Below, one piece after another: positions 25,932-36,044 of a DNA stretch of 64,000 nt. Where the stretch lies: NCBI GenBank assembly GCA_934320845.1, contig CAKRFU010000001.1, forward strand, positions 186,001 through 250,000. Reading direction: 5' to 3'. Both the position numbers and the translations under genes were made by a program. This DNA is from an uncultured Lachnospiraceae bacterium (lineage in GTDB: Bacteria > Bacillota > Clostridia > Lachnospirales > Lachnospiraceae). The notes beneath the pieces were generated by a model. That model had not been told where the DNA came from. It ran no database searches and saw only the letters and a list, made by a program, of their open reading frames with translations. Numbering within the stretch: the first letter of the stretch is position 1; each line of letters begins with the position of its first letter.

Positions 25932-27677
25932 TTATGAAATCTTGAATTTCTTAACATTCTCATTTAACTGCACAGCTATCTCATCCAACATATTTGCATT
26001 TTGTGAAACATCATCCATAATAGAACCAACCTCACTGGCTGATGCAGATGTTTCCTCCGCACTTGCCGCATTCTCTTCTGCTATAGCTGAAAGACTTTGC
26101 ACAACATCAACAACATTTGACCTCGCATCATCAAGCTTCTTTGTTTTATCAATAATACTCTCTACACTTTCAATTGATTGCGCAATTCCTTTTTCTACAC
26201 TCTTAAATGCTTTTTCTGTCTGAGAAACATTATTACTTTGCTGATTCATTACCTCCTTGACTTCTTCCATCGTTTTTACACTTTCCTGCGCATCGTTTAC
26301 AAGTTGATTAATGACTTCCGTAATCTGCGTAGTCGCCTCACCTGACTGCTCAGCAAGTTTCTGTATCTGATTTGCAACAACTGCAAATCCACGTCCCTGT
26401 TCTCCTGCTCTAGCCGCCTCTATGCTTGCATTAAGTGACAAAAGTGTCGTTTCCTCTGCAATTTCTGAAATCATATCCGTTGCAACTTTAATTTTTGCAG
26501 CAGATTCATTTGTCTTTTGTGTCTGTTCTCCTATTATCTGTATTGCGTCCATTGTCTTTTTGTTGATTTCTTCAAGTTCACCTAAAATGCTCATCGCATT
26601 TTCACCTGCTTTACGCATACCTGACGCATTCTCACCTAGCATGCTTACTTCTTCCGAAGCCTCTTCTATCATATTTCCCATGACAATAACATTCTCTGTT
26701 GCCGACTGTGTTTCCTGTGCCTGCGATGTCGCACCGTCCGCTATTCCCGTAATTGCTGTCTCTACCTGTTCAGCTGCTGTCGAAGACTCATTTGCACTCT
26801 TATTAAGCGTCTTAGCAGCCTCCTGAAGCTTATTACTGTATGTAGAAATCTCTGACATAACATCTACAATAATGTTTCTAAAATCGGCAAATGAACGTAT
26901 CATAACACCTACTTCATCTTTTCTTCTCAGCATCTTCTTATCTGTTGAATTGTCTTCGCTGAAATCCAGTTCTCCCAGTCTCTTAACTGTATCTGTAGCA
27001 TGTATAATTGGAGCTACTATACATCTTGTAACAAATACAGCTATAATAAGGCATACAGCAAGTGCAAATATACTTCCCTTTACAGTTGTAGATATGATAG
27101 ATGTTATTCCTGACATAACTTCTGTTTTTTCTGCATTCACAACCAATACAAATTCTTTATTTTTTCCTACATAAAGACCTGCATACTTTTTCTGTCCATT
27201 AAATGTGTATTCAACTACTTCAGGCTTCGGTCTATCGCCCGACTTTAAGTTTGCAACCACTCCTTTTACAACTGCATTCTCCACACTCTGACCTATCTTT
27301 TCAGCAGTAGGATGATAAAGCATAGTCCCGTCTGCATCTACTATATATGAATAGCTTCCGTCAACACCTTTTATTGACACACCATCTATAAGTCTTTTTA
27401 AATTTCCTGTTGTCATAATAGAATCATATGAGGACATTCTGATTTCATTATCAATTCCTTCACCCGCAACAGTCGCTATATCCAGCATATAATTTGATGT
27501 AATCCCTGATATGTTTGATGATACCTTCGGAATCACTGTCCAAAGATTAAGAATCACAGTCAATGATACGGCACAAAATACAAGCAGCAATATCTTTGCT
27601 TTTAAAGAATTCCAAAAATTAATTTTAATATTATCTTTTCTACTCAAACCGTTTTTTTCATTATTTTGATTTTTCAT
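25932..27677 (-). CDS. Methyl-accepting chemotaxis protein with Cache-like sensor
   Basis: 581 residues. The first membrane helix (about 28-50) is followed by an extracellular sensor of about 150 residues with Cache features ([22 protein letters not shown]). A second helix (about 200-220), a HAMP segment ([15 protein letters not shown]) and the long cytoplasmic signalling coiled coil follow. The tip is [30 protein letters not shown]. The ligand is unknown; Cache domains of this type usually bind small organic acids or amino acids. The ATG follows GGAGGATAGG. The next gene upstream, on the same strand, is also a receptor, but with a hydrogenase domain. Confidence 0.93.
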   Translation of the reverse strand: MKNQNNEKNGLSRKDNIKINFWNSLKAKILLLVFCAVSLTVILNLWTVIPKVSSNISGITSNYMLDIATVAGEGIDNEIRMSSYDSIMTTGNLKRLIDGVSIKGVDGSYSYIVDADGTMLYHPTAEKIGQSVENAVVKGVVANLKSGDRPKPEVVEYTFNGQKKYAGLYVGKNKEFVLVVNAEKTEVMSGITSIISTTVKGSIFALAVCLIIAVFVTRCIVAPIIHATDTVKRLGELDFSEDNSTDKKMLRRKDEVGVMIRSFADFRNIIVDVMSEISTYSNKLQEAAKTLNKSANESSTAAEQVETAITGIADGATSQAQETQSATENVIVMGNMIEEASEEVSMLGENASGMRKAGENAMSILGELEEINKKTMDAIQIIGEQTQKTNESAAKIKVATDMISEIAEETTLLSLNASIEAARAGEQGRGFAVVANQIQKLAEQSGEATTQITEVINQLVNDAQESVKTMEEVKEVMNQQSNNVSQTEKAFKSVEKGIAQSIESVESIIDKTKKLDDARSNVVDVVQSLSAIAEENAASAEETSASASEVGSIMDDVSQNANMLDEIAVQLNENVKKFKIS

Positions 27678-27755
27678 ATCCTATCCTCCATCCAGTATTC
27701 TTTCAAATTCATTTTAACCCTTTTATATTATCTTGACAAATTTAGTTTAAACTTT

Positions 27756-29657
27756 TTAAATAAGTCTGACATTGTCAGCTATATCATTCGACATCTTTTG
27801 TATACCCTGGCTTTGTGCTGCTATTTCTTCCGTAGTTGCTGCTATTGTGGCAACTTTCTCATTGATACTGTCCATTTCAGCAACAAGATTTTTTATTACA
27901 TCTATACAGCTTTTAAGCTTAGGAAGCGTCTCATCTGCCTGTGCATTATTTTTTGTTATAAGTTTTTTTGTTTCGTCCGCCAGCGTTCCTATCTGTCCCG
28001 CAACTACAGCAAAACCTCTTCCTGACTCTCCTGCTCTCGCTGCTTCTATCGACGCATTAAGTGAAAGCATATTTGTCTGTCCTGCTATTCCTGTAATATC
28101 TGCCGATGTAGACTTATACACATCTATAAAATCTAATATAACTTTAAGTGACTCATTTAACTGTGTGCATCTTTCTGAAACTTCGGACACACTCTTTGAC
28201 ATATCCGTAGCCTCTCCAGCCGATGTCTCATTTGCCAGTGAAAGTTCTGAAATCCCCACACTTAAACTGTCGAACTGTTCCACTATATCCTTAATCATCT
28301 TATCTTTTCTGATTTGATTTTTCTGTTCTTCCTGACGCAGTAAATCTATCTGATCTCTCTCATTCTCAGCAACACTCTTTATATAATGAATACAATTCTC
28401 TTTTCGATTTATTCCGTTGTAAATCGCCTTAACCATATCCTTACAACAATCAAAGCCACAACAGCCGCAATCTATATTCCTCTGTTCTGCCGTGTTCTTA
28501 TTCATCTCTTTGAATATCTCATTCTGTTCTCTTTCTGACGGCATTTTCATTTCAATTTTTTTGTCAGTATACTTTCTTACAAAATCGTTTAAATCAAGTT
28601 TCTCAAACTGTTTACACAGTGCTTTATATCTTTCCTCGGGACTTGCATTTTTAGTCCATGATGAAACCCTTGCACTCTTAAATCTTGATTTTTTTACTTC
28701 CTGTTTTGCTTTTCTTCTCTGGTTTGACATTTCATCATATATTTTCTGCTCGTCAATACCATCCTCTGTTCCTGTTCCGAAAAGACACCCGCTTCCACAG
28801 TTAAGAATATCAATCATAACAGGCCCATTTGAACTTGGCTTATACTTTGTCAGAAATCTATATGCCTCATGCTCTCCTTCAACCTGTCTGACAGATACAT
28901 CATCACCCAAGAACCATTTTACATTTTCTTTTAAACCGCCCGGCATCGGATATAAACTTCCAAGACCATATTCAAGTTCATCGTTATATTCATTTGCTGT
29001 TTTATAGGCATCACCGATGTACTTAATAAAATTATTGAATGTGACATTGTATGAAATAAGATTTTCACAATTTGCATCATTTATTTCAGATTTCTTTGCA
29101 ATACATGGTGATAAGAAAGCAATCTTTTCACGACTTCCTTCATATTTTCTCAAATACTTTGCCATACACATAACCGGACTGTACACCGGTATAAGTGCAT
29201 CCATAAGCTCTGTCCTATACTTTTCAACATAACTTACAATAGCGGGACAGGGACTTGAAATCATTCCCTTTTTTCCTGTCTTTTCAAGATATTTCAAATA
29301 CCCCCATGTACAAATATCTGCACCGTAACTTACACTGTAGATATGCGATACCCCGAGTTTCTTTATATACCCAAGTATTCTCTTATACTCATATGGATAG
29401 TTTGCTATAAATGCCGGTGCTATGACAACAGTAAGCTTTTCCCCTCTGTTCAAATCACCAAAAAATTTCTCTGTATCATCCTCATAAACTCTTGCATTGT
29501 GTCCGCATACATCTATGCATTCTCCACAGTCTATACATGCATTTTCTTCTACATCAACCCTACCCGCTTCAACAGCATGATTTGATGGAAAGACCGGACA
29601 ATTTCTTATACATTTGTTGCATCCTGTGCACAAATCATTTGTATTTATAAAGCTCAT
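27756..29657 (-). CDS. [FeFe]-hydrogenase-like chemoreceptor (soluble sensor)
   Basis: 633 residues, no membrane helix. Order: two [4Fe-4S] ferredoxin motifs ([23 protein letters not shown]), then an [FeFe]-hydrogenase H-domain (about 75-300) with cluster-binding loops [16 protein letters not shown] and [14 protein letters not shown] second Fe-S module follows ([19 protein letters not shown] ... C, about 400-430), then a methyl-accepting signalling domain with the tip [20 protein letters not shown]. The four H-cluster Cys positions are kept, but the proton-relay Cys of the first loop is Pro, as in sensory rather than catalytic hydrogenases. The likely job is a cytoplasmic H2 or redox receptor acting through CheW/CheA. 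Maturation genes would be elsewhere. Confidence 0.88.
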   Translation of the reverse strand: MSFINTNDLCTGCNKCIRNCPVFPSNHAVEAGRVDVEENACIDCGECIDVCGHNARVYEDDTEKFFGDLNRGEKLTVVIAPAFIANYPYEYKRILGYIKKLGVSHIYSVSYGADICTWGYLKYLEKTGKKGMISSPCPAIVSYVEKYRTELMDALIPVYSPVMCMAKYLRKYEGSREKIAFLSPCIAKKSEINDANCENLISYNVTFNNFIKYIGDAYKTANEYNDELEYGLGSLYPMPGGLKENVKWFLGDDVSVRQVEGEHEAYRFLTKYKPSSNGPVMIDILNCGSGCLFGTGTEDGIDEQKIYDEMSNQRRKAKQEVKKSRFKSARVSSWTKNASPEERYKALCKQFEKLDLNDFVRKYTDKKIEMKMPSEREQNEIFKEMNKNTAEQRNIDCGCCGFDCCKDMVKAIYNGINRKENCIHYIKSVAENERDQIDLLRQEEQKNQIRKDKMIKDIVEQFDSLSVGISELSLANETSAGEATDMSKSVSEVSERCTQLNESLKVILDFIDVYKSTSADITGIAGQTNMLSLNASIEAARAGESGRGFAVVAGQIGTLADETKKLITKNNAQADETLPKLKSCIDVIKNLVAEMDSINEKVATIAATTEEIAAQSQGIQKMSNDIADNVRLI

Positions 29658-29689
29658 ATCTATCTTCCACCTTTCCCTTTTTAATTCAT

Positions 29690-30006
29690 GTGGGAATAGG
29701 AAATATCACTTTTCATAATATTATTTTTTCTATTGTAATCTACCTTTCAATAGCTGCTATTAAGTTCTTACTTCCAAAAATCCCTATACCTATTACGACA
29801 AAATCGTTTGCAATTTACTCACAAACGATTTTATTTTTATACTTTATTCTATTTTATCGTATTTGCATATTTTTGGCAATATTATGCAAAGAATTTGTTA
29901 CTCTTCTACAAAAAAATATTGTTTTTTACACCTGCAGCATGAGACGGAAAATTTATATCAATCGCTGCATTAACATAGCCACATCAAAATTTATTAAATT
30001 TACATA
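29690..30006. other. Intergenic region after thiE
   Basis: About 320 bases without a supported gene. A hairpin of 11-base perfect arms (AAAATCGTTTG, 29800-29810, with its complement at 29822-29832) is followed by a T-rich stretch on the plus strand. Nothing else stands out. The 136-codon plus-strand frame here is hydrophobic, lacks a ribosome site and overlaps thiE. Confidence 0.4.
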
Positions 30007-30657
30007 TTATTTCATAAATCCTGACATCATACAGACACCTTTTGCACCCCTGCTTATACATTGGTGCATATTATTTTCCGATATCCCGCCGATGGCATAA
30101 ACATCAATTTTAACACTGTCACATACATCACTAAGAAACTGCAGTCCTCTCGGTGCAAGTCCCTTTTTACAATCCGTGGCAAACACATGACCTGCCGTTA
30201 TATAAAAAGCTCCAAGTTCCTGTGCTCTCCTTGCGTCCTCGACGGAATGTGTTGAGACTCCTATGACATCAAAACACTTCTTTTCATTATCTGTCATTTT
30301 TTCAAGAACATGCAGTGGAAGATGTATCTTTTTTACCCCAAGTTCAATCGCTTCTTCATAAAAATAGTGGAGTACACAGCTCACTTTTTCACTGTTACAG
30401 ATTTCAAGAACTTTTTCGGCAAGTTTTTTATAATCATCAGGCGGCAGATCCTTTTCACGAAGTATTATGAAAGCAGGTCTCTTTTTCGCAGCCTCTTTTA
30501 TTTTTTCCAAAAACGGCGAAAAAGAACCATTCTCTTTATATTCTTTTACAAGTTTTCGATTTGTAACGCAAACTATGTTTGCGTTGCAGACTATGTTTGT
30601 ATTGGCACATTTCATTTCATTTATCATATTATTTTTATCCGACATACACATAATCAT
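30007..30657 (-). CDS. thiE: Thiamine-phosphate synthase-like protein
   Basis: About 216 residues from the longest start, which overlaps the thiH stop; other in-frame ATGs follow at once and the true start is unclear. ThiE joins the thiazole phosphate and pyrimidine diphosphate moieties. Visible TIM-barrel phrases: FIILREKDLPPDDYKKLAEKV, KIHLPLHVLEK, VIGVSTHSVEDARRAQELGAFYITAGHVFAT, then CKKGLAPRGLQFL and IDVYAIGGISENNMHQCISRGAKGVCMMSGFM. The STHS and GHVFxTxxKxGxxxxG phrases fit ThiE/TenI, and the operon context favours ThiE. Near the N-terminus the coding sequence has a perfect palindrome (30565-30585). Confidence 0.82.
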   Translation of the reverse strand: MIMCMSDKNNMINEMKCANTNIVCNANIVCVTNRKLVKEYKENGSFSPFLEKIKEAAKKRPAFIILREKDLPPDDYKKLAEKVLEICNSEKVSCVLHYFYEEAIELGVKKIHLPLHVLEKMTDNEKKCFDVIGVSTHSVEDARRAQELGAFYITAGHVFATDCKKGLAPRGLQFLSDVCDSVKIDVYAIGGISENNMHQCISRGAKGVCMMSGFMK

Positions 30658-31891
30658 TTAATACAGGCTGCAATCCCTCATTCTCCATATCTCCGTACAT
30701 CTGGTCAAAACTTCTTGCATCAGAGATTTCAAACTGTTCATCTCCTGCTTCTGCATCATCCTTGCCGGCATATTTGCTTTCATGGTCACCTATCCCCGTA
30801 GAAACCCCGGCAGAAACCTTTGTTGCGGCAATCTTTACTATTCCGTCCCTGAAATGTTTCTGTTCTCTTGATGAAACCGTTATTCCGATATATGGCAGGA
30901 AAATTCTGTATGCACAAAGCACCTGACAAAGTTCTTTTTCATGAACATCAAGCGGATTTATCTTATCATTGTTTATTATAGGGCGAAGTCTCGGACATGA
31001 GAGCGAATACTCAACATGAGGATATTTTCTCTGAAGATAATAAACGTGAAGTGCACTTGCAAGCGCATCCTTTCTAAAATCAGACAATCCTAAAAGTGCC
31101 GAGAAACCAACACCTCTCATTCCTCCCATTATCGCACGCTCCTGTGCTTCAAATCTATAAGGAAATACTCTCTTATGTCCCATAAGATGAAGTGTTTCGT
31201 ATTTGTCAGAATTGTATGTCTCCTGGAAAACCGTGATGTAATCAGCACCGCATTCATGAAGATATTTGTATTCATCACTATTTACGGGATAAATCTCAAG
31301 ACCGACATTTCTAAAATATTTTGTGGCAAGTTTGCAAGCCTCTCCTATATACTTAACATCACTTGCGCTTCTGCTTTCACCTGTAAGCATAAGAATTTCT
31401 TCAATACCCGAATCGGCAATAACTTTCATTTCATGCTCTATTTCATCGGCGTTAAGTTTTTTTCTGTTAATATCATTGTAACAATTAAATCCACAATAAA
31501 CACAGTAATTTTCACAATAATTAGCAATATAAAGCGGTGTAAAAAGATACACTGTATTACCAAAATGTTTACTTGTCTCTATCTTAGCCTTCTTTGCCAT
31601 CTCCTCAAGAAAAGGAGCTGCTGCCGGCGACAAAAGTGCCTTAAAATCCTCTACACTGCAAGTCTCACTATTTAATGCCCTGCGCACATCAACAGCCGTA
31701 TATGAATCGTAATCATATGAATCCATCTGTGAGAGAACTTTATCCATAATGTCAGAATTAATTTGTTCCATTCCCTCCATATACTCCATATGATTTGTAC
31801 GGCATGCCGGGTCAGTCTCCAGCTTATGTTTATGCTCCAACGCTTTCTCTGACAACTTGTCAGAGTCCACAAAAAATTGATTTTCAGCCAT
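30635..31891 (-). CDS. thiH: 2-iminoacetate synthase
   Basis: 418 residues. This radical-SAM enzyme cleaves tyrosine to dehydroglycine (2-iminoacetate) for thiazole synthesis. The radical SAM cluster motif is CENYCVYCGF (CxxxCxxC, near residue 110), followed by ILMLTGESRSASDVKYI and the conserved C-terminal part (VSAGVSTGIGDH, QFEISDARS). Typical ThiH/HydG family have about 370-470 residues. The neighbours are thiSG upstream (88-base gap) and thiE overlapping downstream. HydG, the close hydrogenase-maturation relative, was considered, but the missing C-terminal Cys cluster and the thi neighbours settle it as ThiH. Confidence 0.94.
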   Translation of the reverse strand: MAENQFFVDSDKLSEKALEHKHKLETDPACRTNHMEYMEGMEQINSDIMDKVLSQMDSYDYDSYTAVDVRRALNSETCSVEDFKALLSPAAAPFLEEMAKKAKIETSKHFGNTVYLFTPLYIANYCENYCVYCGFNCYNDINRKKLNADEIEHEMKVIADSGIEEILMLTGESRSASDVKYIGEACKLATKYFRNVGLEIYPVNSDEYKYLHECGADYITVFQETYNSDKYETLHLMGHKRVFPYRFEAQERAIMGGMRGVGFSALLGLSDFRKDALASALHVYYLQRKYPHVEYSLSCPRLRPIINNDKINPLDVHEKELCQVLCAYRIFLPYIGITVSSREQKHFRDGIVKIAATKVSAGVSTGIGDHESKYAGKDDAEAGDEQFEISDARSFDQMYGDMENEGLQPVLNDYVYVG

Positions 31892-31978
31892 GTTCTACCT
31901 CTTTCCTACTGTAACTGTATATAAAACTTATCCAAAATAATCTTATGTTTAACTTGTTTCAAGATTATTGGTGCATAA

Positions 31979-32947
31979 TTAATCTCTCAAAAATCCTGTA
32001 AGCGGGTCAGATGCCTGCGCCCCTCTTTCAAGCACTCTTCCAAGTCCTGCAAGATAAGCACTTCTTCCTGCTTCAATTGCAGACTTGAAGGCTCCTGCCA
32101 TTGCCGGGATATCTCCTGCTGTTGCAATAGCTGTATTTGCCATGATAGCTGCTGCTCCCATCTCCATAGCCTCACATGCCTGTGATGGTTTCCCGATGCC
32201 TGCATCAACTATAACCGGTAAATCAGACTCATCAATTATTATCTGAATAAATTCCTTTGTAGCAAGTCCTTTATTTGATCCGATAGGCGAGGCAAGCGGC
32301 ATGATTGCTGCTGCACCTGCATTTGCAAGGTCTCTTGCTGTGTAAAGGTCAGGATACATATAAGGAAGTACCGTAAATCCCTCATTTGCAAGAATTTCCG
32401 TAGCTTTTACCGTCTCCGCATTATCAGGAAGAAGATATTTGCTGTCTTTCATAATCTCAATCTTTACAAAATCTCCACATCCGAGTTCTCTTGACATTCT
32501 TGCAATTCTTACCGCTTCTTTTGCATCTCTTGCTCCTGATGTATTAGGAAGAAGTGTAACTCCCTCCGGAATATAATCAAGAATATTTTCGCTCTTCTTC
32601 GTATTTGTTCTGCGCACCGCAAGCGTAATTATCTGAGCACCAGCATTCTCTACAGCCGCTTTGATAAGCTCCATTGAATATTTTCCTGAACCTAAAATAA
32701 ATCTTGATGAAAATTCCTTTCCACCTAATGTAAATGTATCTTTAGACATTCCACTGCCACCTCCGACAAAACTTACTATTTCAACAACATCATTATCTTT
32801 TAAAACATAACTTGAATAATCACTCTTATCTACAATCTTTTCATTACATTCAACTGCAATGTGTGTAACTATGTAATCATTCTCATCAAGGTATTTCTGA
32901 ATAGTCATACCTGCTGCATTCTCGTCTTTTCCGTTAATATGTACCAT
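31979..32947 (-). CDS. thiSG: ThiS-ThiG fusion: sulfur carrier and thiazole synthase
   Basis: 322 residues from the ATG after AAAGGAGAG. Residues 1-62 are a ThiS beta-grasp domain ([34 protein letters not shown]), followed without a stop by complete ThiG ([52 protein letters not shown] with the catalytic Lys, [33 protein letters not shown]). ThiS needs a free C-terminal Gly-Gly to be thiocarboxylated by ThiF, but here GG is internal. The Gly codons form GGAGGTGG (32758-32765) seven bases before an in-frame ATG (32748-32750), so free ThiG can be made as well. No thiF is present in the window. Confidence 0.93.
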   Translation of the reverse strand: MVHINGKDENAAGMTIQKYLDENDYIVTHIAVECNEKIVDKSDYSSYVLKDNDVVEIVSFVGGGSGMSKDTFTLGGKEFSSRFILGSGKYSMELIKAAVENAGAQIITLAVRRTNTKKSENILDYIPEGVTLLPNTSGARDAKEAVRIARMSRELGCGDFVKIEIMKDSKYLLPDNAETVKATEILANEGFTVLPYMYPDLYTARDLANAGAAAIMPLASPIGSNKGLATKEFIQIIIDESDLPVIVDAGIGKPSQACEAMEMGAAAIMANTAIATAGDIPAMAGAFKSAIEAGRSAYLAGLGRVLERGAQASDPLTGFLRD

Positions 32948-32962
32948 TAATCGCTCTCCTTT

Positions 32963-33022
32963 CAAAATAAAAAAGGTCACACAAAGAAATACACCCGCGG
33001 TGGTGTACCCCTTCGTGCGACC
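32963..33022 (-). promoter_or_regulatory. Attenuator-like leader hairpin of the thi operon
   Basis: On the minus strand GGTCGCACGAAG pairs with CTTTGTGTGACC (G-U tolerant) around an inner ACACC/GGTGT helix with an ACCGC loop. A run of Ts follows, and then the thiS ribosome site. This looks like an intrinsic terminator inside a short (about 70-base) leader. The conserved TPP riboswitch core is not present. A candidate cis-regulatory RNA upstream of thiS has been described in Firmicutes; I cannot confirm identity. Confidence 0.55.
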
Positions 33023-33043
33023 GAAATCTCACTCTGCCGTATA

Positions 33044-33072
33044 TATTAACGCATTTTTAACCTAAATGTCAA
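33044..33072 (-). promoter_or_regulatory. Promoter of the thi operon
   Basis: Minus strand: perfect -35 TTGACA (33067-33072), a 17-base spacer, -10 TTAATA (33044-33049) followed by TATAC. The expected start, near 33037, leaves a leader that is almost entirely the attenuator hairpin. Confidence 0.7.
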
Positions 33073-33148
33073 GGGTGGATTTTTAGAATAAATTTTGCGA
33101 CAGCGAAATCTATTCTTTGTAATGCTTGATTTGAGGTATATTCAATCA

Positions 33149-35935
33149 TTACCTGTCGAGAAGTGACATAAGCGTTGATATAAGGACTTTTATATTTATC
33201 GGTTTTGTCAAATGTTCATTCATCCCTGCCTGCATTGTCCTCTTTACATCTTCGTCAAATGCATCTGCTGTCATAGCTACTATAGGGATATCCTGTGCTC
33301 CTTCGTGTGAAGAGTTTCTTATAATCTTTGTTGCCTGCATTCCATCAAGTTTTGGCATTCTTACATCCATAAGTATTATATCGTATTCACCTTTTACAGA
33401 ACGCAGATATTTGTCAACTACTTCCTGACCGTCCTTTGCCCATTCGACGTTCATTCCATGAGCCTTTAATATCTCCATTGCTACCGCCGCATTTATATCA
33501 TTATCCTCTGCAAGCAGTACATTTCTTCCCTCCAATATGCTCTCATCATTTCTTTGTTCTGAATTATCTTTTTCTTCAGCTATATTTTGAATATCTCTTT
33601 CAAAATCAATTATAAATGTCGTTCCTTTCATCGGCTCACTTTGACACTCAATAGTTCCTCCCATCATATCAACGAGATTTTTTACTATGGTAAGTCCCAG
33701 ACCTGTTCCCTGGACTTTATTTGTAAATTCATTGTACTCCTGTTCAAACGGTACAAACATTTTTTTCTGAAATTCCTTGCTCATTCCACATCCATAATCT
33801 TTTATTTCACAATGAATATGAACACGTTTTTCACCTATATCTTCCGCCTCCATGTTCCATTCAACAAATGAGCCTTTATCTGAAAATTTTAACGCATTAT
33901 TTATGATATTCACATAAATCTGCTTTGTTCTTACCGGGTCAATCTTGATAAGAAATGATCTGTATCTGCTAAAATCAGTTCTCAGTTCAACATCATAATT
34001 CTTTGCATTTGCCTTTAGCATTTGCTCTATTGAGCCTACGAATTTCATGCTGTCAACATATTCTTCATTCAGTTCAATTTTATTCTGCTCTATCTTATTC
34101 ATATCTAGAATATCATTTATTATCTGCAGCAAAAAGTTTCCTGACTCTACTATCTGGTCTATACATTCATCTTTTTTATTTATATCATTACTTGACTGTC
34201 CTATTTCCGCCATACCGAGTATGGCATTCATAGGTGTTCGTATCTCATGGCTCATTCTCGACAGAAAGTCTGTTTTTGCCCGGCTTGCTTTTATGGCTTC
34301 ATCACTCTTTTGCTGTATCTGAGCTATCATTTTCTTTTTGTTGTTTATATACATAGACACCGCAACCCATGTAAAAATAACTATCAACAATATAAATGCA
34401 ATAATATCACTATATGAATAGAACTTATCATACAATGAAAGGTCAGACCAGTTATACGCCGTATCCTTATTTATAATGCTTCGCTGCTCCTCCTCCGTAA
34501 CAAGCTGGATTCCTTTATTCAAGGCAGACTCTAAGATAGAATCATTATGAATTGCAAGTCCACACGGCAAGGTCACTTCATCAAACTCCTTTATGTCCAA
34601 TTGTTTATATCTTGGACTCTGCAATATTGCTTTTGCAACATATGTGCCAGTTGCAAAAGCGTCAACCGCCCCATCATTTACCGCATCACACGCATCATCT
34701 ACAGAATCATACTCTATAATATCGTACTCTGTTTTTTTCATTATACAGTCATATACATATTTGTATTTTTTTACTACCGCTATGCGTGCCGAACTGCCAA
34801 GTTCACTATGATTGCTTCTTGTTATATAATTTATATTTGAATTGAACAGGATTTTTGTCATAAAATACTTTTTGTAAAACATCACATTGTCTACATAGAC
34901 CGGCATCACTATATCCGTTTTTGTATTCTCAAGCATATCATATGGATTTTCTGTATCTATTGAAAAATAGTTAAATTTAATACCGAGATTTTCTGCAACC
35001 TCATCCATAAGATCAATAGCTATTCCCTTATATTTATGACTCTTTTTATCATAATAACTTATCGGTCTATAGTCCGCATATGTAGCAACATTTAATGTTT
35101 TATTGTGTTTAAGATAATTTATTTCATACTTTCCCAAAGGAGTGTAAACTCTCTCCGGAAAATACTTTCTAGTTAAATCAGTTTGAAATGTAGGTTCTGC
35201 AAGTTTTAACTCCGTAAGTGCTTTATTCAAATCCTTATAATATGGATTTATTTCTTTCATAACAATATAGTTATGTGTGACACTGAATTTTGACAAAATT
35301 TTCATATCGGAAGTTAAATCCATTACATTGCTTATAAGACCATCTACCTTATCCTCATCGAGTGCTTCTTTACATTCATTATAATTATTAAAATAAATAA
35401 GGTTATCATAAACTTTTATTGATTTCAAATATGACTTCATTCCTGTATACTCAAAAGCCTCTTTTGTTATGGCAATCTTCATTTTTCCAATGCTGTCATA
35501 ATCCTCATAAAAAAGGTCACCTCTTTTTTTCTTCGTCATAATTGAATGGTATGTAGTCATTATGTCTTCCGTAGTATAACTGAAATGACTGCCTGTACTG
35601 GATGTTTTCAACGGCTCTGACACCGGCATTATAATGTCTAATTTCCCACTCTCAAGAAATTCTGATAAGTCTTCCCATGACCTTACTCTTATATAGCTGT
35701 ATTCAAAATGAATACTTGAAAATTTGGATATTTCATTCAGATAATCTACTCCATAGCCACATTCATTGCCCGATGAATCATAATCAAAGAATTTGTCAAG
35801 CTGATAAAAGCCAACTTTTAATTTCACTATAGAAGATTCGTTGGCTGATGCAGTATCACTATAAAACAGCCCCATCCCCAAAAACATTACTAACACTATA
35901 ATTGAATACATAAACTTTCTCAGTTCATTTTTCAT
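33149..35935 (-). CDS. Hybrid sensor histidine kinase with two solute-binding-type sensor domains
   Basis: About 928 residues from the ATG after AAAGG; an ATG six codons earlier is the alternative. Order: a signal/anchor helix, two extracellular SBP_bac_3 (amino-acid-binding-like) domains (about 45-270 and 275-500), a membrane helix (DIIAFILLIVIFTWVAVSMY), HisKA with the phosphoryl His in FLSRMSHEIRTPMNAILG, an HATPase (CGMSKEFQ, GTGLGLTIVKNLVDMMGG), and a C-terminal receiver with the Asp in DIILMDVRMPKLDGMQATKI and the Lys in LTKPI. The layout is BvgS-like. The ligand is probably a small amino acid-like solute. No separate output regulator lies next to it. Confidence 0.93.
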   Translation of the reverse strand: MKNELRKFMYSIIVLVMFLGMGLFYSDTASANESSIVKLKVGFYQLDKFFDYDSSGNECGYGVDYLNEISKFSSIHFEYSYIRVRSWEDLSEFLESGKLDIIMPVSEPLKTSSTGSHFSYTTEDIMTTYHSIMTKKKRGDLFYEDYDSIGKMKIAITKEAFEYTGMKSYLKSIKVYDNLIYFNNYNECKEALDEDKVDGLISNVMDLTSDMKILSKFSVTHNYIVMKEINPYYKDLNKALTELKLAEPTFQTDLTRKYFPERVYTPLGKYEINYLKHNKTLNVATYADYRPISYYDKKSHKYKGIAIDLMDEVAENLGIKFNYFSIDTENPYDMLENTKTDIVMPVYVDNVMFYKKYFMTKILFNSNINYITRSNHSELGSSARIAVVKKYKYVYDCIMKKTEYDIIEYDSVDDACDAVNDGAVDAFATGTYVAKAILQSPRYKQLDIKEFDEVTLPCGLAIHNDSILESALNKGIQLVTEEEQRSIINKDTAYNWSDLSLYDKFYSYSDIIAFILLIVIFTWVAVSMYINNKKKMIAQIQQKSDEAIKASRAKTDFLSRMSHEIRTPMNAILGMAEIGQSSNDINKKDECIDQIVESGNFLLQIINDILDMNKIEQNKIELNEEYVDSMKFVGSIEQMLKANAKNYDVELRTDFSRYRSFLIKIDPVRTKQIYVNIINNALKFSDKGSFVEWNMEAEDIGEKRVHIHCEIKDYGCGMSKEFQKKMFVPFEQEYNEFTNKVQGTGLGLTIVKNLVDMMGGTIECQSEPMKGTTFIIDFERDIQNIAEEKDNSEQRNDESILEGRNVLLAEDNDINAAVAMEILKAHGMNVEWAKDGQEVVDKYLRSVKGEYDIILMDVRMPKLDGMQATKIIRNSSHEGAQDIPIVAMTADAFDEDVKRTMQAGMNEHLTKPINIKVLISTLMSLLDR

Positions 35936-35970
35936 TTTCTCATAACCTTTCATCTCGAGTGCTTTTCTTC

Positions 35971-36023
35971 AAAAAAAGCTGTGCCATAATACTTTTCCGT
36001 CAATGGATTTATTATAACACAGC
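35971..36023 (-). terminator. Terminator after the CE2-like esterase gene
   Basis: On the minus strand GCTGTGTTATAAT pairs with ATTATGGCACAGC (near-perfect) and is followed by a run of seven Ts. It separates the esterase gene from the downstream kinase gene. Confidence 0.8.
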
Positions 36024-36044
36024 CTGTATCATTTCTCTATTCAA

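Noticed and set aside
29690..30100. 136-codon plus-strand frame, hydrophobic
   Set aside because: It overlaps thiE on the other strand, has no ribosome site, and its composition is what an A+T-rich shadow frame would give.
30635..31891. HydG (hydrogenase maturation) instead of ThiH
   Set aside because: Close family and an [FeFe] hydrogenase-like gene lies nearby, but the C-terminal CxxC-type cluster of HydG is missing and the gene is coupled to thiSG and thiE.
32948..33040. TPP riboswitch upstream of thiS
   Set aside because: Expected position, but the conserved CUGAGA and ACCUGAUC-type elements are absent and the leader is too short.
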